A stretch of DNA of 64,000 nt, taken from contig NZ_LWLS01000013.1 of the NCBI RefSeq assembly GCF_001905095.1, forward strand, positions 65,339 through 129,338, in the 5' to 3' direction. The notes under the pieces are model-generated. The model was given only the letters and a program-made list of their open reading frames with translations, did no database searches and was not told the DNA's origin. This document shows positions 42,757-51,068 of the stretch, in pieces (positions within the stretch are counted from its first letter, which is position 1; each line of letters starts with the position of its first letter). Origin of the DNA: Micromonospora sp. CB01531. Its GTDB lineage: Bacteria; Actinomycetota; Actinomycetes; Mycobacteriales; Micromonosporaceae. The translations under genes and the position numbers were made by a program.

Positions 42757-43137
42757 TCAGCTCTCAGTGAGCTCGCGGTACCCAGCAGCGGTCAACAAAC
42801 CCTCGACCACCGCCGGATCATCCACGGTGATCTCCACCAACCACCCCGCACCGTACGGGTCCGTGTTGATCACCTCAGGCGTGTCGGTCAACGCCTCGTT
42901 GCGCGCCGACACCGTGCCACTCACCGGCGCGTAGATCTCCGACACACTCTTGGTCGACTCGATCTCACCCAGCGACTCACCCGCCGCCACCACCGCACCC
43001 TCGTCCGGCAACTGGACGAACACGATGTCACCCAGAGCGTCCTGAGCGAAGTGCGTGATACCGACCCGGACGGCACCGCCGTCACCACCCACCACCCACT
43101 CATGCTCGGCGGTGTACCGCAGATCCTCAGGAATCAC
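42757..43137 (-). CDS. gcvH: Glycine cleavage H-protein
   Basis: 126-residue lipoyl carrier that shuttles the aminomethyl group among P, T and L proteins. The lipoylated Lys63 lies in GEIESTKSVSEIYAPVSG. YTAEHEWV and INTDPYGAGWLVEI are also canonical. GTG at 43137 with AAGGA upstream. Lies in the garA block as in Mycobacterium, far from gcvP; the 218 bases between it and garA hold nothing recognisable. Confidence 0.95.
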   Translation of the reverse strand: MIPEDLRYTAEHEWVVGGDGGAVRVGITHFAQDALGDIVFVQLPDEGAVVAAGESLGEIESTKSVSEIYAPVSGTVSARNEALTDTPEVINTDPYGAGWLVEITVDDPAVVEGLLTAAGYRELTES

Positions 43138-43193
43138 CAGCAGCGTCCTTCATCATCGGTGCACCGGGGGAAAACCGGCGCGGCCCCGACCGG

Positions 43194-44108
43194 TCAGGAA
43201 ACCGGCCGGGCGTGTTCCAGCTTGATCGGCGCGTGCAACTGCGAAACCTCCACAGCCTCACGATCCTCAACGATCACGTTACCGCCGGCATCCGTCACCG
43301 ATGCGACCACCCCGCCGGGAATGTTCAACGCGGTACGCATCGTCGCCGGATCACCGATCACCAGGACCGTGTACGGACCGCTCAACCGCCGCCCGTCCAC
43401 CACCAGGCCACCACTCTGCCCGTCCACGAAATAGGTCGACGCGATGATCCGCACCGCCGTCCCGTCCGCCCCGGCGATCTGCATGGCCTCGGCGCCCGCA
43501 CCCCGCAACTCCTGCACCGCGTCCAGGATCCGCGTCGGCGCCAACGCCTTCTCGCCACCCTCGAACCGCACCGACAGACCCGGCCCCACCGCCGGCAACG
43601 TACCCGCCAGGATGCCCAGTTCGTCCGCCCGCCGCGTCGCCTCCTCCAACGCCGCCGCCCGGCCCTGCTCACCCGAGCGCAACTGCCGCTGGCTCTCCTC
43701 CAACGCCGCGATGTCCTGCCGCAACCGCCGCTCCCGCGAATCCAGATCCGACGAGATCCGGACCAGGTCCTCCTCCCGCGTCGCCGCCAGCGTCGGATCC
43801 GTCGACGTCGTCTTCAACTGCACCACCAGGGTGAACCCCAGCAACGCCAGCAGCACCGCGATCATCGCCCCCGCCGACGTCAACCGCCGCGACACCGACT
43901 TCGCCGTCGCCGACCCGTCCGGCGCGTCGCCCGCCGGCTCACCCGCCGGCAGGTCCTCCGCCTCCCGCTCCGCCGGCGACAACGGGCTCAACTCGTCCGG
44001 ATCCGGCGCGTCCGGACGCGGATCCGGCTCACTCGCCGGACCCGACGGCCGCGCCGGCTTCTCCGGCTCCGGCCAACCCGTGCCCGTCTCCCGGTGCTCC
44101 TCGCTCAT
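43194..44108 (-). CDS. DUF881 membrane protein (downstream copy)
   Basis: 304 residues. A long acidic, proline-rich cytoplasmic N-terminus (1-70), one membrane helix (MIAVLLALLGFTLVVQL), a coiled coil (LDSRERRLRQDIAALEESQR) and the DUF881 domain (GPGLSVRFEGGEKALAP, ILDAVQELRGAGAEAMQIAG). Family proteins resemble sporulation factor SpoIIIAG/division-linked proteins by position only; function unknown. ATG at 44108; a GTG at 44114 is also possible. Part of the pgsA-DUF881-sbp-DUF881 set. Confidence 0.88.
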   Translation of the reverse strand: MSEEHRETGTGWPEPEKPARPSGPASEPDPRPDAPDPDELSPLSPAEREAEDLPAGEPAGDAPDGSATAKSVSRRLTSAGAMIAVLLALLGFTLVVQLKTTSTDPTLAATREEDLVRISSDLDSRERRLRQDIAALEESQRQLRSGEQGRAAALEEATRRADELGILAGTLPAVGPGLSVRFEGGEKALAPTRILDAVQELRGAGAEAMQIAGADGTAVRIIASTYFVDGQSGGLVVDGRRLSGPYTVLVIGDPATMRTALNIPGGVVASVTDAGGNVIVEDREAVEVSQLHAPIKLEHARPVS

Positions 44109-44117
44109 CACCACAAC

Positions 44118-44450
44118 CTACGCCCGGAACAGGTGCCGACGGATCGCCGCCACGTTCCCGAAGATGCGCACCCCGAGCACGACCACCACACCGGTGGACA
44201 ACTGACCGCCCACACCCAACTGGTCACCCAGGTACACGATCACACCCGCCACCAGCACGTTCGAGATGAACGACACCACGAACTGCTTGTCGTCGAAGAT
44301 CCGGTCCAGCTTCGCCCGCACGCCACCGAACACCGCGTCCAGCGCGGCCACCACGGCGATCGGCAGATACGGCTGCAACGCCGCCGGCACGGTGGGGTCC
44401 AGATACACCCCGAGCAGCACACCGGCGAACAACGCCAGCACCGCGATCAT
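44118..44450 (-). CDS. sbp: Small basic family membrane protein
   Basis: 110 residues, with three to four hydrophobic helices and a basic tail (RRHLFRA). LFAGVLLGVYLDPTVP and ALDAVFGGVRAKLDRIFDD are the family patterns (DUF1290). Coupled to the upstream DUF881 gene by ATGA overlap. Function unknown, membrane, division-associated by genomic context. Confidence 0.9.
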   Translation of the reverse strand: MIAVLALFAGVLLGVYLDPTVPAALQPYLPIAVVAALDAVFGGVRAKLDRIFDDKQFVVSFISNVLVAGVIVYLGDQLGVGGQLSTGVVVVLGVRIFGNVAAIRRHLFRA

Positions 44451-45394
44451 CGGCCACCTCCGGAGGGGCTGGGAGACGTCCGCGAACCGGACGGCCCCGG
44501 ACTGGTCGAACCGGCGACACCCGAACCCGACGGAGACGGACTCGGACTCACCGAGGGCTCGGCGTAGATTAGCCGCGGCTGCGGCGCGGCCGGCAGCGTG
44601 AGGTCGTCGACGTCCTTCACACCGAACGACAACCCGGTGGTCCGCGCCACGTCGCGCATCAAGTCCGCCGCCCGGCTGCCGTCGAACTTGTCCCGCATCG
44701 ACCCCGGACCGATCGCCGTCACCTCGTACGGGCTCGTCACCGGGCGGTAGTCCACCAGGATCGCCTCACCCGCCGAACGGATCGTCGACGTCGCCGTCAG
44801 CCGCTGACCGTTGACCGCGACCGCCTCCGCGCCCGCCGCCCACAACGCGTTCGCCACCTTCTGCAGGTCCGAGTACAACACCCGGGACGGGCCGGCGTCC
44901 GCACCGGTCACCGCGTCCTTGTCCGCCGCCGCGTCGGCCAACCGCACCACCACACCGTCACCGCGCACCCGGCCCAGGCCCGTACCCGCCTCCAGGTTGC
45001 GCAACCGGGACGCCTGCGAACCACTCAACGCCGCGTCCCGCTGCCGGCCGACCTCCTCGCGCAGCTGGTCCGCCCGCTCGGTCAACCGGTCCGTCTCGGC
45101 CTCCCGCTGCTTGATCTCGGCGATCAGCCCGGCCCGCGCCTTCGCCCGGCTCGGCTGCTCCGCGATCGTCTCCCGGTACGCCACCGCGAACAGAAACCCG
45201 ATCACCACGAGCACCACCAGGCTGACCGGACGGGCCAGCAGCCGCCGCAACCGCGACGTGGGCCCCTCCTGGCGCCGCGCCGCCGCGTCGGCGTACCCGG
45301 GATCGAGCGGGTTGCGGAACAGCTCGGTGAGGAAGTCCGGGGCGTACGCCCGCGCCGACGGGTCCCCGGCCCGCTCCCGCGGAGCCAGGCTCAT
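44447..45394 (-). CDS. DUF881 membrane protein (upstream copy)
   Basis: 315 residues: basic N-terminus, one helix (PVSLVVLVVIGFLFAVAY), coiled coil (IKQREAETDRLTERADQLRE), DUF881 domain (GDGVVVRLADAAADKDAV, DLQKVANALWAAGAEAVAVN) and a Ser/Pro-rich extracytoplasmic tail of about 45 residues that the other copy lacks. Start ATG overlaps the pgsA stop (ATGA), and its own end overlaps sbp, so three genes are coupled in series. Confidence 0.88.
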   Translation of the reverse strand: MSLAPRERAGDPSARAYAPDFLTELFRNPLDPGYADAAARRQEGPTSRLRRLLARPVSLVVLVVIGFLFAVAYRETIAEQPSRAKARAGLIAEIKQREAETDRLTERADQLREEVGRQRDAALSGSQASRLRNLEAGTGLGRVRGDGVVVRLADAAADKDAVTGADAGPSRVLYSDLQKVANALWAAGAEAVAVNGQRLTATSTIRSAGEAILVDYRPVTSPYEVTAIGPGSMRDKFDGSRAADLMRDVARTTGLSFGVKDVDDLTLPAAPQPRLIYAEPSVSPSPSPSGSGVAGSTSPGPSGSRTSPSPSGGGR

Positions 45395-46032
45395 GCCGCC
45401 GCTCCCGCGCGCCGCGCCCGCATTTCGCGGACCAGGCGGCTGGCCTGCACCACGTACATGCCGCCGGCCACCCAGTAGAGCACCAGACCCCACCAGGCCA
45501 GCCCCCAGCCGATCGCCCCGGCGGCCGTGGCGATGCTCGGCGCGGCGGCCGCCAGCAGCAGGGTCGGGAACGCGGCCAGCAGCAGGAACGTCGCCGTCTT
45601 GCCGACGTAGTGCACCGGCGGTGGGCCGTAACCGTAGCGGCGCAGCACCCCGAGCGACCCGAGCAGGAGCAGCTCGCGCGCCAGCAGCGCCGCGGTGAAC
45701 TGCCACGGCACCACCTCGCGCGCGGTGAACGCCAGCAGCGTGGCCAGGATGTAGAGCCGGTCGGCGAGCGGGTCGAGCAGCTCCCCCAGCCGGCTGACCT
45801 GGTGCAGCCGGCGGGCGATCCAGCCGTCCACCCAGTCGCTGGTGCCGCCGATCGCCAGCACCACGATCGCCGCGACGTCGGCCCGGACCACGAGGAAGAG
45901 GTAGAGGAACAGCGGCACGCCGACGAGCCGGACGAAGCTGATCACGTTCGGCAGGGTGAGGACACGGTCGACCACCACCGCCGTCGCACCGCCGGGAGCC
46001 GGATGCTCCGATGGAGCCGGCCGACGCGACAC
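45391..46032 (-). CDS. pgsA: CDP-alcohol phosphatidyltransferase (PgsA type)
   Basis: 213-residue membrane enzyme of phospholipid synthesis. The catalytic signature is DWVDGWIARR followed by RLGELLDPLADR, supplying the metal-binding aspartates. About five helices follow. The GTG at 46032 is preceded by GGGAGGG 5-6 bases away and gives the usual length; the longer frame to 46278 adds 82 unconserved residues. By synteny it is the Rv1822 (PgsA2) counterpart. Which alcohol (glycerophosphate or another) is used cannot be told. Confidence 0.85.
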   Translation of the reverse strand: MSRRPAPSEHPAPGGATAVVVDRVLTLPNVISFVRLVGVPLFLYLFLVVRADVAAIVVLAIGGTSDWVDGWIARRLHQVSRLGELLDPLADRLYILATLLAFTAREVVPWQFTAALLARELLLLGSLGVLRRYGYGPPPVHYVGKTATFLLLAAFPTLLLAAAAPSIATAAGAIGWGLAWWGLVLYWVAGGMYVVQASRLVREMRARRAGAAA

Positions 46033-46357
46033 CGAACCCTCCCTTCGCAGCACGACCCGGGACCGACCACGATCGGCCGATCCTTCGGACGTGCGCGTTG
46101 CCGGCCGGTCAGTGCCGGCGCCCTCTGTGATCCCGGGCTGGGACCTCCCCGATGCGGCCCGCGGTCGTGTCGATCGCGGGCCGGCCAGTTGCGCTGCCAC
46201 TATATCGGGCCGCTCCGGCGTACCCGGGGTCCGCTTTCGGTCCGGGTGGCCGTGTCTGTGTTCTGTGCGGTGGCGCACTACCCGTAAGGCATCCTAGGAC
46301 ACTAGTTGAAAGGTGGAACGCAGCCGGAATCGTGTGCTGCGCGGGCGAGCGCCGGGG
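46033..46357. promoter_or_regulatory. Intergenic region upstream of pgsA operon
   Basis: 325 bases with no supported gene. The stretch 46286-46310 is less GC-rich and holds CTAGGACACTAG (46294-46305), a CTAG-N4-CTAG inverted repeat that may be an operator or overlap a promoter; the marR gene ends close by. Which gene it serves is uncertain. Confidence 0.3.
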
Positions 46358-46828
46358 TCAGGCGGTGCGGGCGGTGGAGTCGGCGGCTGCCTGCTGGGCG
46401 CCGAGCGCCGCCGCCTGGCTGAACGCGATCAGGGCCAGCAGCAGTTCGTGCTGGACCCGGTGGGGCATCCGGTCCAGCACCGCCTGGACCGCGCTGTGGC
46501 GCCGCTCCTTCAGGTTCCGCAACAGGGTGTCGGCCGCGGCGGTGGGGATCAGCCGCACCTCGCGCCGGTCGCGGGGATCGGCCACCCGGCGCAGCAGGCC
46601 GACCGCCTCCAGCCGGTCACAGAGCCGGCTGGCCGAGGACGGTACGACATCCAGCAGCTCGGCCAGCCGGTTCACGTTGGTGTCCGGATGGGCCATGATC
46701 AGCGACAGCACCCGGAGCTGGGTCGGCGAGACGCTCACGGTGTGCCGGGGGGCGGCGGAGTCGAGCACACCGATAAGCGCCTCGGCAGCCGCATCGATGG
46801 CCGCGGCAAGATTCGGAGATCGCTCCAC
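46358..46828 (-). CDS. MarR-family transcriptional regulator
   Basis: 156 residues with a winged-helix domain: SPTQLRVLSLIMAHPDTNVN, then NRLAELLDVVPSSASRLCDR as the recognition part and DRREVRLIPT as the wing. GTG at 46828 with AGGGGA upstream. It is 36 bases downstream of the SpoIIE-type phosphatase gene, same strand, so probably one operon; such regulator/phosphatase pairs are frequent in actinomycetes. Confidence 0.84.
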   Translation of the reverse strand: MERSPNLAAAIDAAAEALIGVLDSAAPRHTVSVSPTQLRVLSLIMAHPDTNVNRLAELLDVVPSSASRLCDRLEAVGLLRRVADPRDRREVRLIPTAAADTLLRNLKERRHSAVQAVLDRMPHRVQHELLLALIAFSQAAALGAQQAAADSTARTA

Positions 46829-46864
46829 CCGATGTCCCCTGCGATGTTCGCCCCGCCGGTCTGG

Positions 46865-48052
46865 TCACTGCCCGTCGGCGTCGTCAGGAGGGCTGGAACC
46901 GCGCCAGTCCAGGCAGACGATCACCGCGTCGTCACGGAGATCCGCGTCGGCGTGGTACGCGTGCAGTTCGCGCATCACCGTACCAACTGCTTCGGCCGCT
47001 GGCTGCAACCGAGTGGACCGCATCGATCGCGCCATGGCCCGTTCCCCGTACGGCTCCTGCCCGTCCGGCTGCGCCGCGTACACGCCGTCGCTGACCACGA
47101 AGAGCCGGTCCCCCGGCTCCACCGTGAACTCCTGCACCTCGTACCGCGCCTCGGCGAACATGCCGAGCGGCAGCTGCTGCTCCAGCGGAACCGGCGAGAC
47201 GGCACCGCCGCGCAGCCGCAGCACGTGCGGCGAACCCGCGTCGACCGCCCGGACCACGCCCCGCCGGATGTCCAGCTCCAGCAGCAGCGTGGCCACGTGC
47301 CGGCTCCCCCGCTGCTGGTAGAAAATGGTGTCCGAGGCCAGCTCGGCCTGCTCCACCAGGCTGCCGCCCGAGCGCCGGGCGTTGCGCATCGCGTTGACGG
47401 TCACCGCGGTCAGCAGCGACGCGGCCAGGCCGCTGCCGGCACCGTTGAGCACCGAGACGGTGAGCCGGTCGCTGTCGACCGACCAGTCGAAGTGGTCACC
47501 GCCCACCGTGTACGCCGGTTCGAGCTGCCCGGCCAGCACGAAGTCGCCGTGCGTGACGCTGCGCCCGGGCAGCAGGTCCCACTGCATCTCCGCCGCCATG
47601 CTGAGCCGTTCCCGCCGGCGGGCCCGCCGATACCGGTCGGTCCCCCGGTCCGCGGCCCGCAGCGCCACCGCCAGGTCGCCAGCGACGTCCCGGGCCACCT
47701 CCACCGCCGCCGCGTCCGGGTTCACCGGCAGCTCCAGCATCAGCACCCCGAGGCGCTCACCCCACACCGACAGCGGCAGGTAGACCCGGCAGCGACCGCC
47801 CTCGCCGCTGTCCAACACCGGCTGCTGACTGCTGAAACAGCGCTGCGCCACGCCCTGGCAGGCGAGAAAGCCGCCGTCCGGCAAGTCCGGGTCGAGCACC
47901 GGCCAGAGGCCGCTGAACCGGTAGTCGGCGATGAACACCTCGGTCCGCGACGCGTCCAGCGCCAGGCGGATCGCCCGGTCGGCCTCCTCCGCCAACTGGT
48001 CGGGCGGCGCCGCGCGCAGGGCACGCGACACCTGTCCGGGCGCATCCGGCAT
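46865..48052 (-). CDS. GAF-type and SpoIIE-type protein phosphatase
   Basis: 395 residues. Residues 20-150 look like a GAF sensor (EVFIADYRFSGLWPVL, RVYLPLSVWGERLGVLMLEL); residues 175-390 form a PP2C/SpoIIE domain with GGDHFDWSVD, GSGLAASLLTAVTVNA, GDRLFVVSDGVY and the final acidic DDAVIVCLD that bind metal. Such enzymes dephosphorylate anti-sigma-factor antagonists. The second ATG (48052) is preferred, since GGAGG is 6 bases away from it and immediately abuts the first at 48058. Confidence 0.85.
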   Translation of the reverse strand: MPDAPGQVSRALRAAPPDQLAEEADRAIRLALDASRTEVFIADYRFSGLWPVLDPDLPDGGFLACQGVAQRCFSSQQPVLDSGEGGRCRVYLPLSVWGERLGVLMLELPVNPDAAAVEVARDVAGDLAVALRAADRGTDRYRRARRRERLSMAAEMQWDLLPGRSVTHGDFVLAGQLEPAYTVGGDHFDWSVDSDRLTVSVLNGAGSGLAASLLTAVTVNAMRNARRSGGSLVEQAELASDTIFYQQRGSRHVATLLLELDIRRGVVRAVDAGSPHVLRLRGGAVSPVPLEQQLPLGMFAEARYEVQEFTVEPGDRLFVVSDGVYAAQPDGQEPYGERAMARSMRSTRLQPAAEAVGTVMRELHAYHADADLRDDAVIVCLDWRGSSPPDDADGQ

Positions 48053-48198
48053 GCTCATCCTCCGAAGGCGACTATTGCTGCGGAGCAAGCATCATACGGA
48101 GGGCGCTGCACGGCCGGCCGCCCCGGTTCCCCGCCGACTCGCCGGCGGGCCGACGGTGGCAGGTCCGGGACAGACCGGAGGGCCGGAGACGCCCGCGG

Positions 48199-48945
48199 TC
48201 AGCCGCCGGGCTTGGTGGCCACCACGCCGTAGAAGGCGTCCGGCACCGGTGCGGGCGCACCCGCCGGACGCCACTCGGCGACCGGCACGATGCCGTCCAC
48301 CGTGGGCTGCCACCGGCCGAGCAGCGGCGCGAACCCGGCCGGCGGTCGCATCCGGAACGTCGGACCCATCATGGCCAGCGCCTCCGGATGCCCGGCCAAC
48401 TCCTCGCTGTCGAAGTCGATCGCCAGGAAGCTGCCTGGCGCGACCGCCTCGTACAGCTCGTCGAGGGTGCGGGCCAGGGTGGCGTCGTCCAGGAACGCGG
48501 CCAGCCCGAGGAAGACCACGCCGACCGGCCGGCGTCCCCATCCGGGCACGAAGCGGTGCAGCTGGGCCGGGTCGATGGTGCCGATGTCGGTGGCGTCGCC
48601 GAAGCCGTACCCGGCGCGGTCGCTGTCGGCGAGCAGGCGCTGGCCGAGGCGGATGGTCACCGGGTCGACGTCGGTGTAGAGCACGGTGGCGTCCGGGGCG
48701 ACCTCGTGCACGTTGCCGCGGGTCGGCACGCCGGCGCCGAAGACCAGGAACCCGTCCACCCCGGCGTCGGCGATCGACCGGACCGCCCGGCCGAGGAAGT
48801 CCCGCAACGAGCGGAAGATCTCCGCGCAGGGCCCGTACGCCCCCTCGAAGGCGCGGGCCGCGGCCACGTCCACCGGAAAGTGGTGCTCGCCGCCGAGCCA
48901 GAAGTCGATCATGCGGGCGGTGCTCGGCTGGTCGGGCTCGGCCAT
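48199..48945 (-). CDS. SAM-dependent methyltransferase (DUF574)
   Basis: 248 residues. PSTARMIDFWLGGEHHFPVD is the distinctive DUF574 opening, followed by the SAM-binding VDGFLVFGAGVPTRGNVH (family usually DLGSGLPT) and YTDVDPVTIRLGQRLL. Function unknown; the family is greatly expanded in actinomycetes. The serine/glycine change in the glycine loop (GAGVP) may weaken activity. ATG at 48945 with GGGAG upstream. Confidence 0.84.
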   Translation of the reverse strand: MAEPDQPSTARMIDFWLGGEHHFPVDVAAARAFEGAYGPCAEIFRSLRDFLGRAVRSIADAGVDGFLVFGAGVPTRGNVHEVAPDATVLYTDVDPVTIRLGQRLLADSDRAGYGFGDATDIGTIDPAQLHRFVPGWGRRPVGVVFLGLAAFLDDATLARTLDELYEAVAPGSFLAIDFDSEELAGHPEALAMMGPTFRMRPPAGFAPLLGRWQPTVDGIVPVAEWRPAGAPAPVPDAFYGVVATKPGG

Positions 48946-49074
48946 CGACGAGGCTCCCTTCCTCGGGCGGTGGTCGACAGCGTACCCAGGGGCCGGCTCC
49001 TTCGGTATCGCCCCGGCGACGCGCAACCGGCCGCGATACTGGCCGCGGGCGTCCGGCGGCCAGGAGGTGCAGCG

Positions 49075-49956
49075 GTGAACTCGGCGAACGGCGCGGCGGT
49101 GGTGGTCGGCGTCGACGGCTCGGAGCCGGCGCTGCGGGCCGTCCGGCTAGCCGCGGCCGAGGCCGCCCGACGGCACCGGCCGCTGCGGGTCGTGCACGCG
49201 TTCGTCTGGCCGCTGCTGCGCGTACCGGTGACCCCGCCCGCCGGGGCGCCACCCGGCGGCGGGCTGCGGCACCAGGCGGAGCAGTTGGTCGCCGCGGCCG
49301 TCGGCGAGGCGGAGGCGGCAGCGCCCGGGGTACGGGTCTCCGGCGAGATCATCGACGGCGAGGCGTCCGCGGTGCTGCTCGGTGAGACCCCCAGCGCCAC
49401 GATGCTCGTGCTCGGCGACCGCGGCCTCGGCGGGTTCGCCGCCCTGGTGGTCGGCTCCGTGGCCGTCCAGGTCGCCGCACACGCCGACTGCCCGGTACTG
49501 GTGGCCCGCGGCGCGCAGCGGCCAGCCGGGGCGGTGGTGGTCGGGGTCGACGGCTCCCCGCCGTCCCGGGCCGCCGTCGGGTTCGCCGCCGAGGAGGCGG
49601 CGCTGCGCGGGGCCCCGCTGCACGCCGTGCTCGCCTACACCCATCCGGTCTCCACCGGTCCCGGCGACATGCAGCCGCTGGTCTACCAGGAGAACCGGCT
49701 GCACGACGAAGAGGACCGGGTCCTGGCCCAGTCGCTCACCGGGTTGGCCGAGCGCCACCCGGGGGTGCCGGTGACCCGGGAAGCGGTGCACGGCCGGCCA
49801 GTCGCCGTGCTCACCGAGGCCGCCCGCGACGCCCAGCTGATGGTCGTCGGCGGGCAGGGCCGGGGCGAGCTGAGCGGGCTGCTGCTGGGGTCGGTGAGCC
49901 AGGGCGTGCTGCATCACGCCGACTGCCCGGTCGCGGTGGTCCGCTCCCCCGGCTGA
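49075..49956 (+). CDS. Universal stress protein, tandem Usp domains
   Basis: 293 residues. Both halves keep the ATP-binding G-2X-G-9X-G(S) pattern: GDRGLGGFAALVVGS and GGQGRGELSGLLLGS. Each starts with VVVGVDGS. Usually linked to hypoxia, dormancy or general stress in actinobacteria, which agrees with the bd oxidase and hemoglobins in the window but does not prove joint control. GTG at 49075 with GGAGG 7 bases upstream. Confidence 0.9.
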   Translation: MNSANGAAVVVGVDGSEPALRAVRLAAAEAARRHRPLRVVHAFVWPLLRVPVTPPAGAPPGGGLRHQAEQLVAAAVGEAEAAAPGVRVSGEIIDGEASAVLLGETPSATMLVLGDRGLGGFAALVVGSVAVQVAAHADCPVLVARGAQRPAGAVVVGVDGSPPSRAAVGFAAEEAALRGAPLHAVLAYTHPVSTGPGDMQPLVYQENRLHDEEDRVLAQSLTGLAERHPGVPVTREAVHGRPVAVLTEAARDAQLMVVGGQGRGELSGLLLGSVSQGVLHHADCPVAVVRSPG

Positions 49957-50016
49957 ACGGTTGGCGCCGCTGTCGGCGGGTAGACGGTGCGGGTACCCAC
50001 ACCGGAGGAGGCAGCG

Positions 50017-50226
50017 ATGCCAGGACCACGGCCGGGCAGCAACGCGTACGACAAGGAGCGGGCGCGGCTGCGCGATCTGATCGAGAATTCCGGGCGGGCC
50101 GCCGACCAGGAGGCGAACCAGGTGGCGAACCGGATCCTCCAGGACGACCGCGGCCAGCGGGGCATCGTCCGGGGAGAACGGACGTTCGGCCCCAAGGGTG
50201 AGCGCGAACCGGGCGACCCGAAGTGA
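50017..50226 (+). CDS. Small hydrophilic protein (69 aa)
   Basis: Begins MPGPRPGSNAYDKERARLRD and is rich in Arg, Glu, Asp, Gln and Gly, without hydrophobic core, so probably disordered or helical. GGAGGAGG lies 5 bases before the ATG. Its stop overlaps the start of the next gene (GTGA). Function not recognised; the composition resembles small stress-type proteins. Confidence 0.6.
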   Translation: MPGPRPGSNAYDKERARLRDLIENSGRAADQEANQVANRILQDDRGQRGIVRGERTFGPKGEREPGDPK

Positions 50227-50699
50227 GGGCGGCACCCGTGGTCGACGGCGCCATCGCGGGCGCCGTCGGCACCGCCACGTTGAACGTCGTCACGTTCCTG
50301 GACATGGTGGTCCGGGCCCGCCCGTCGAGCAGCACCCCGGACGAGACCGCCGGGCGGATGGCCCACGCCGCGCACATCGACCTCGGACCCGAGGAGAAGG
50401 CGGCCAACCGCCGGTCCGGGCTGGGAGCCGTCCTCGGCTACGGCACCGGCATCGCCGCCGGGGCCGTGTTCGGGGCGCTCGCCGCCCGTAGCCGCATCCC
50501 GCTGCCGCTCGCGGCGGGACTGCTCGGCGGCGGGGTGATGGCCACCACCGACGGGTCGATCGCCGCCCTCGGCGTGAGCGACCCCCGGACCTGGCGGCCG
50601 AAGGACTGGCTGTCCGACATCGTGCCGCATCTGGCGTACGGAATGGCGGCCGCAGCCACCTGGCGGAGGCTGCGGCCGCCCTCACGGCGGCGCCGTTAG
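50223..50699 (+). CDS. Hypothetical membrane protein (158 aa)
   Basis: Three to four hydrophobic stretches (GAIAGAVGTATLNVVTFLDM, GLGAVLGYGTGIAAGAVFGAL, LPLAAGLLGGGVMAT) with glycine-rich, amphipathic character, and a basic C-terminus. Actinomycete genomes carry similar unnamed proteins near universal stress genes. GTG at 50223 overlaps the preceding stop. Its own stop overlaps the stop of the next, convergent gene. Confidence 0.65.
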   Translation: MRAAPVVDGAIAGAVGTATLNVVTFLDMVVRARPSSSTPDETAGRMAHAAHIDLGPEEKAANRRSGLGAVLGYGTGIAAGAVFGALAARSRIPLPLAAGLLGGGVMATTDGSIAALGVSDPRTWRPKDWLSDIVPHLAYGMAAAATWRRLRPPSRRRR

Positions 50700-50905
50700 C
50701 GCCGCCGGCCGCTCTCGTCGTCGGCCACCGGCTGACCGGCCGGACCGTATGGCGACACCTGTCCCTTCGGAACCGGCCGCCCCACGTCCGCGTTGGACGT
50801 GCCCTTGTTGCGCGGATGCCCGCTCACCTGGAGGCCCTCGCGGCTGTCCTGGCTGGTCGCACCCTTGTCGTTGCGGCGGAGTTCCTCCTGCTGCGGCTTG
50901 ACCAC
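50696..50905 (-). CDS. Small hydrophilic protein (69 aa)
   Basis: Starts MVKPQQEELRRNDKGATSQD at GTG 50905, with GGAAGGAG about 9 bases upstream; polar, Gly/Pro/Ser-rich, likely disordered. Its TAA overlaps the TAG of the convergent membrane protein gene by three bases. Function not recognised. Confidence 0.55.
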   Translation of the reverse strand: MVKPQQEELRRNDKGATSQDSREGLQVSGHPRNKGTSNADVGRPVPKGQVSPYGPAGQPVADDESGRRR

Positions 50906-51068
50906 AGGTCTCTCCTTCCCAGTGGGAGCACACGGCGTGGGCCGCGTACCTGATCGGCGTACCCGCCGCCGCCCAGGCGCATTCCGCACCTCCGTAGCGC
51001 ATCTGGTCCGCACGCAGAGATGCCAAGCGCACTGGCCTGTCTGCCGCCGGGGCGGGTACCCGGACGGG

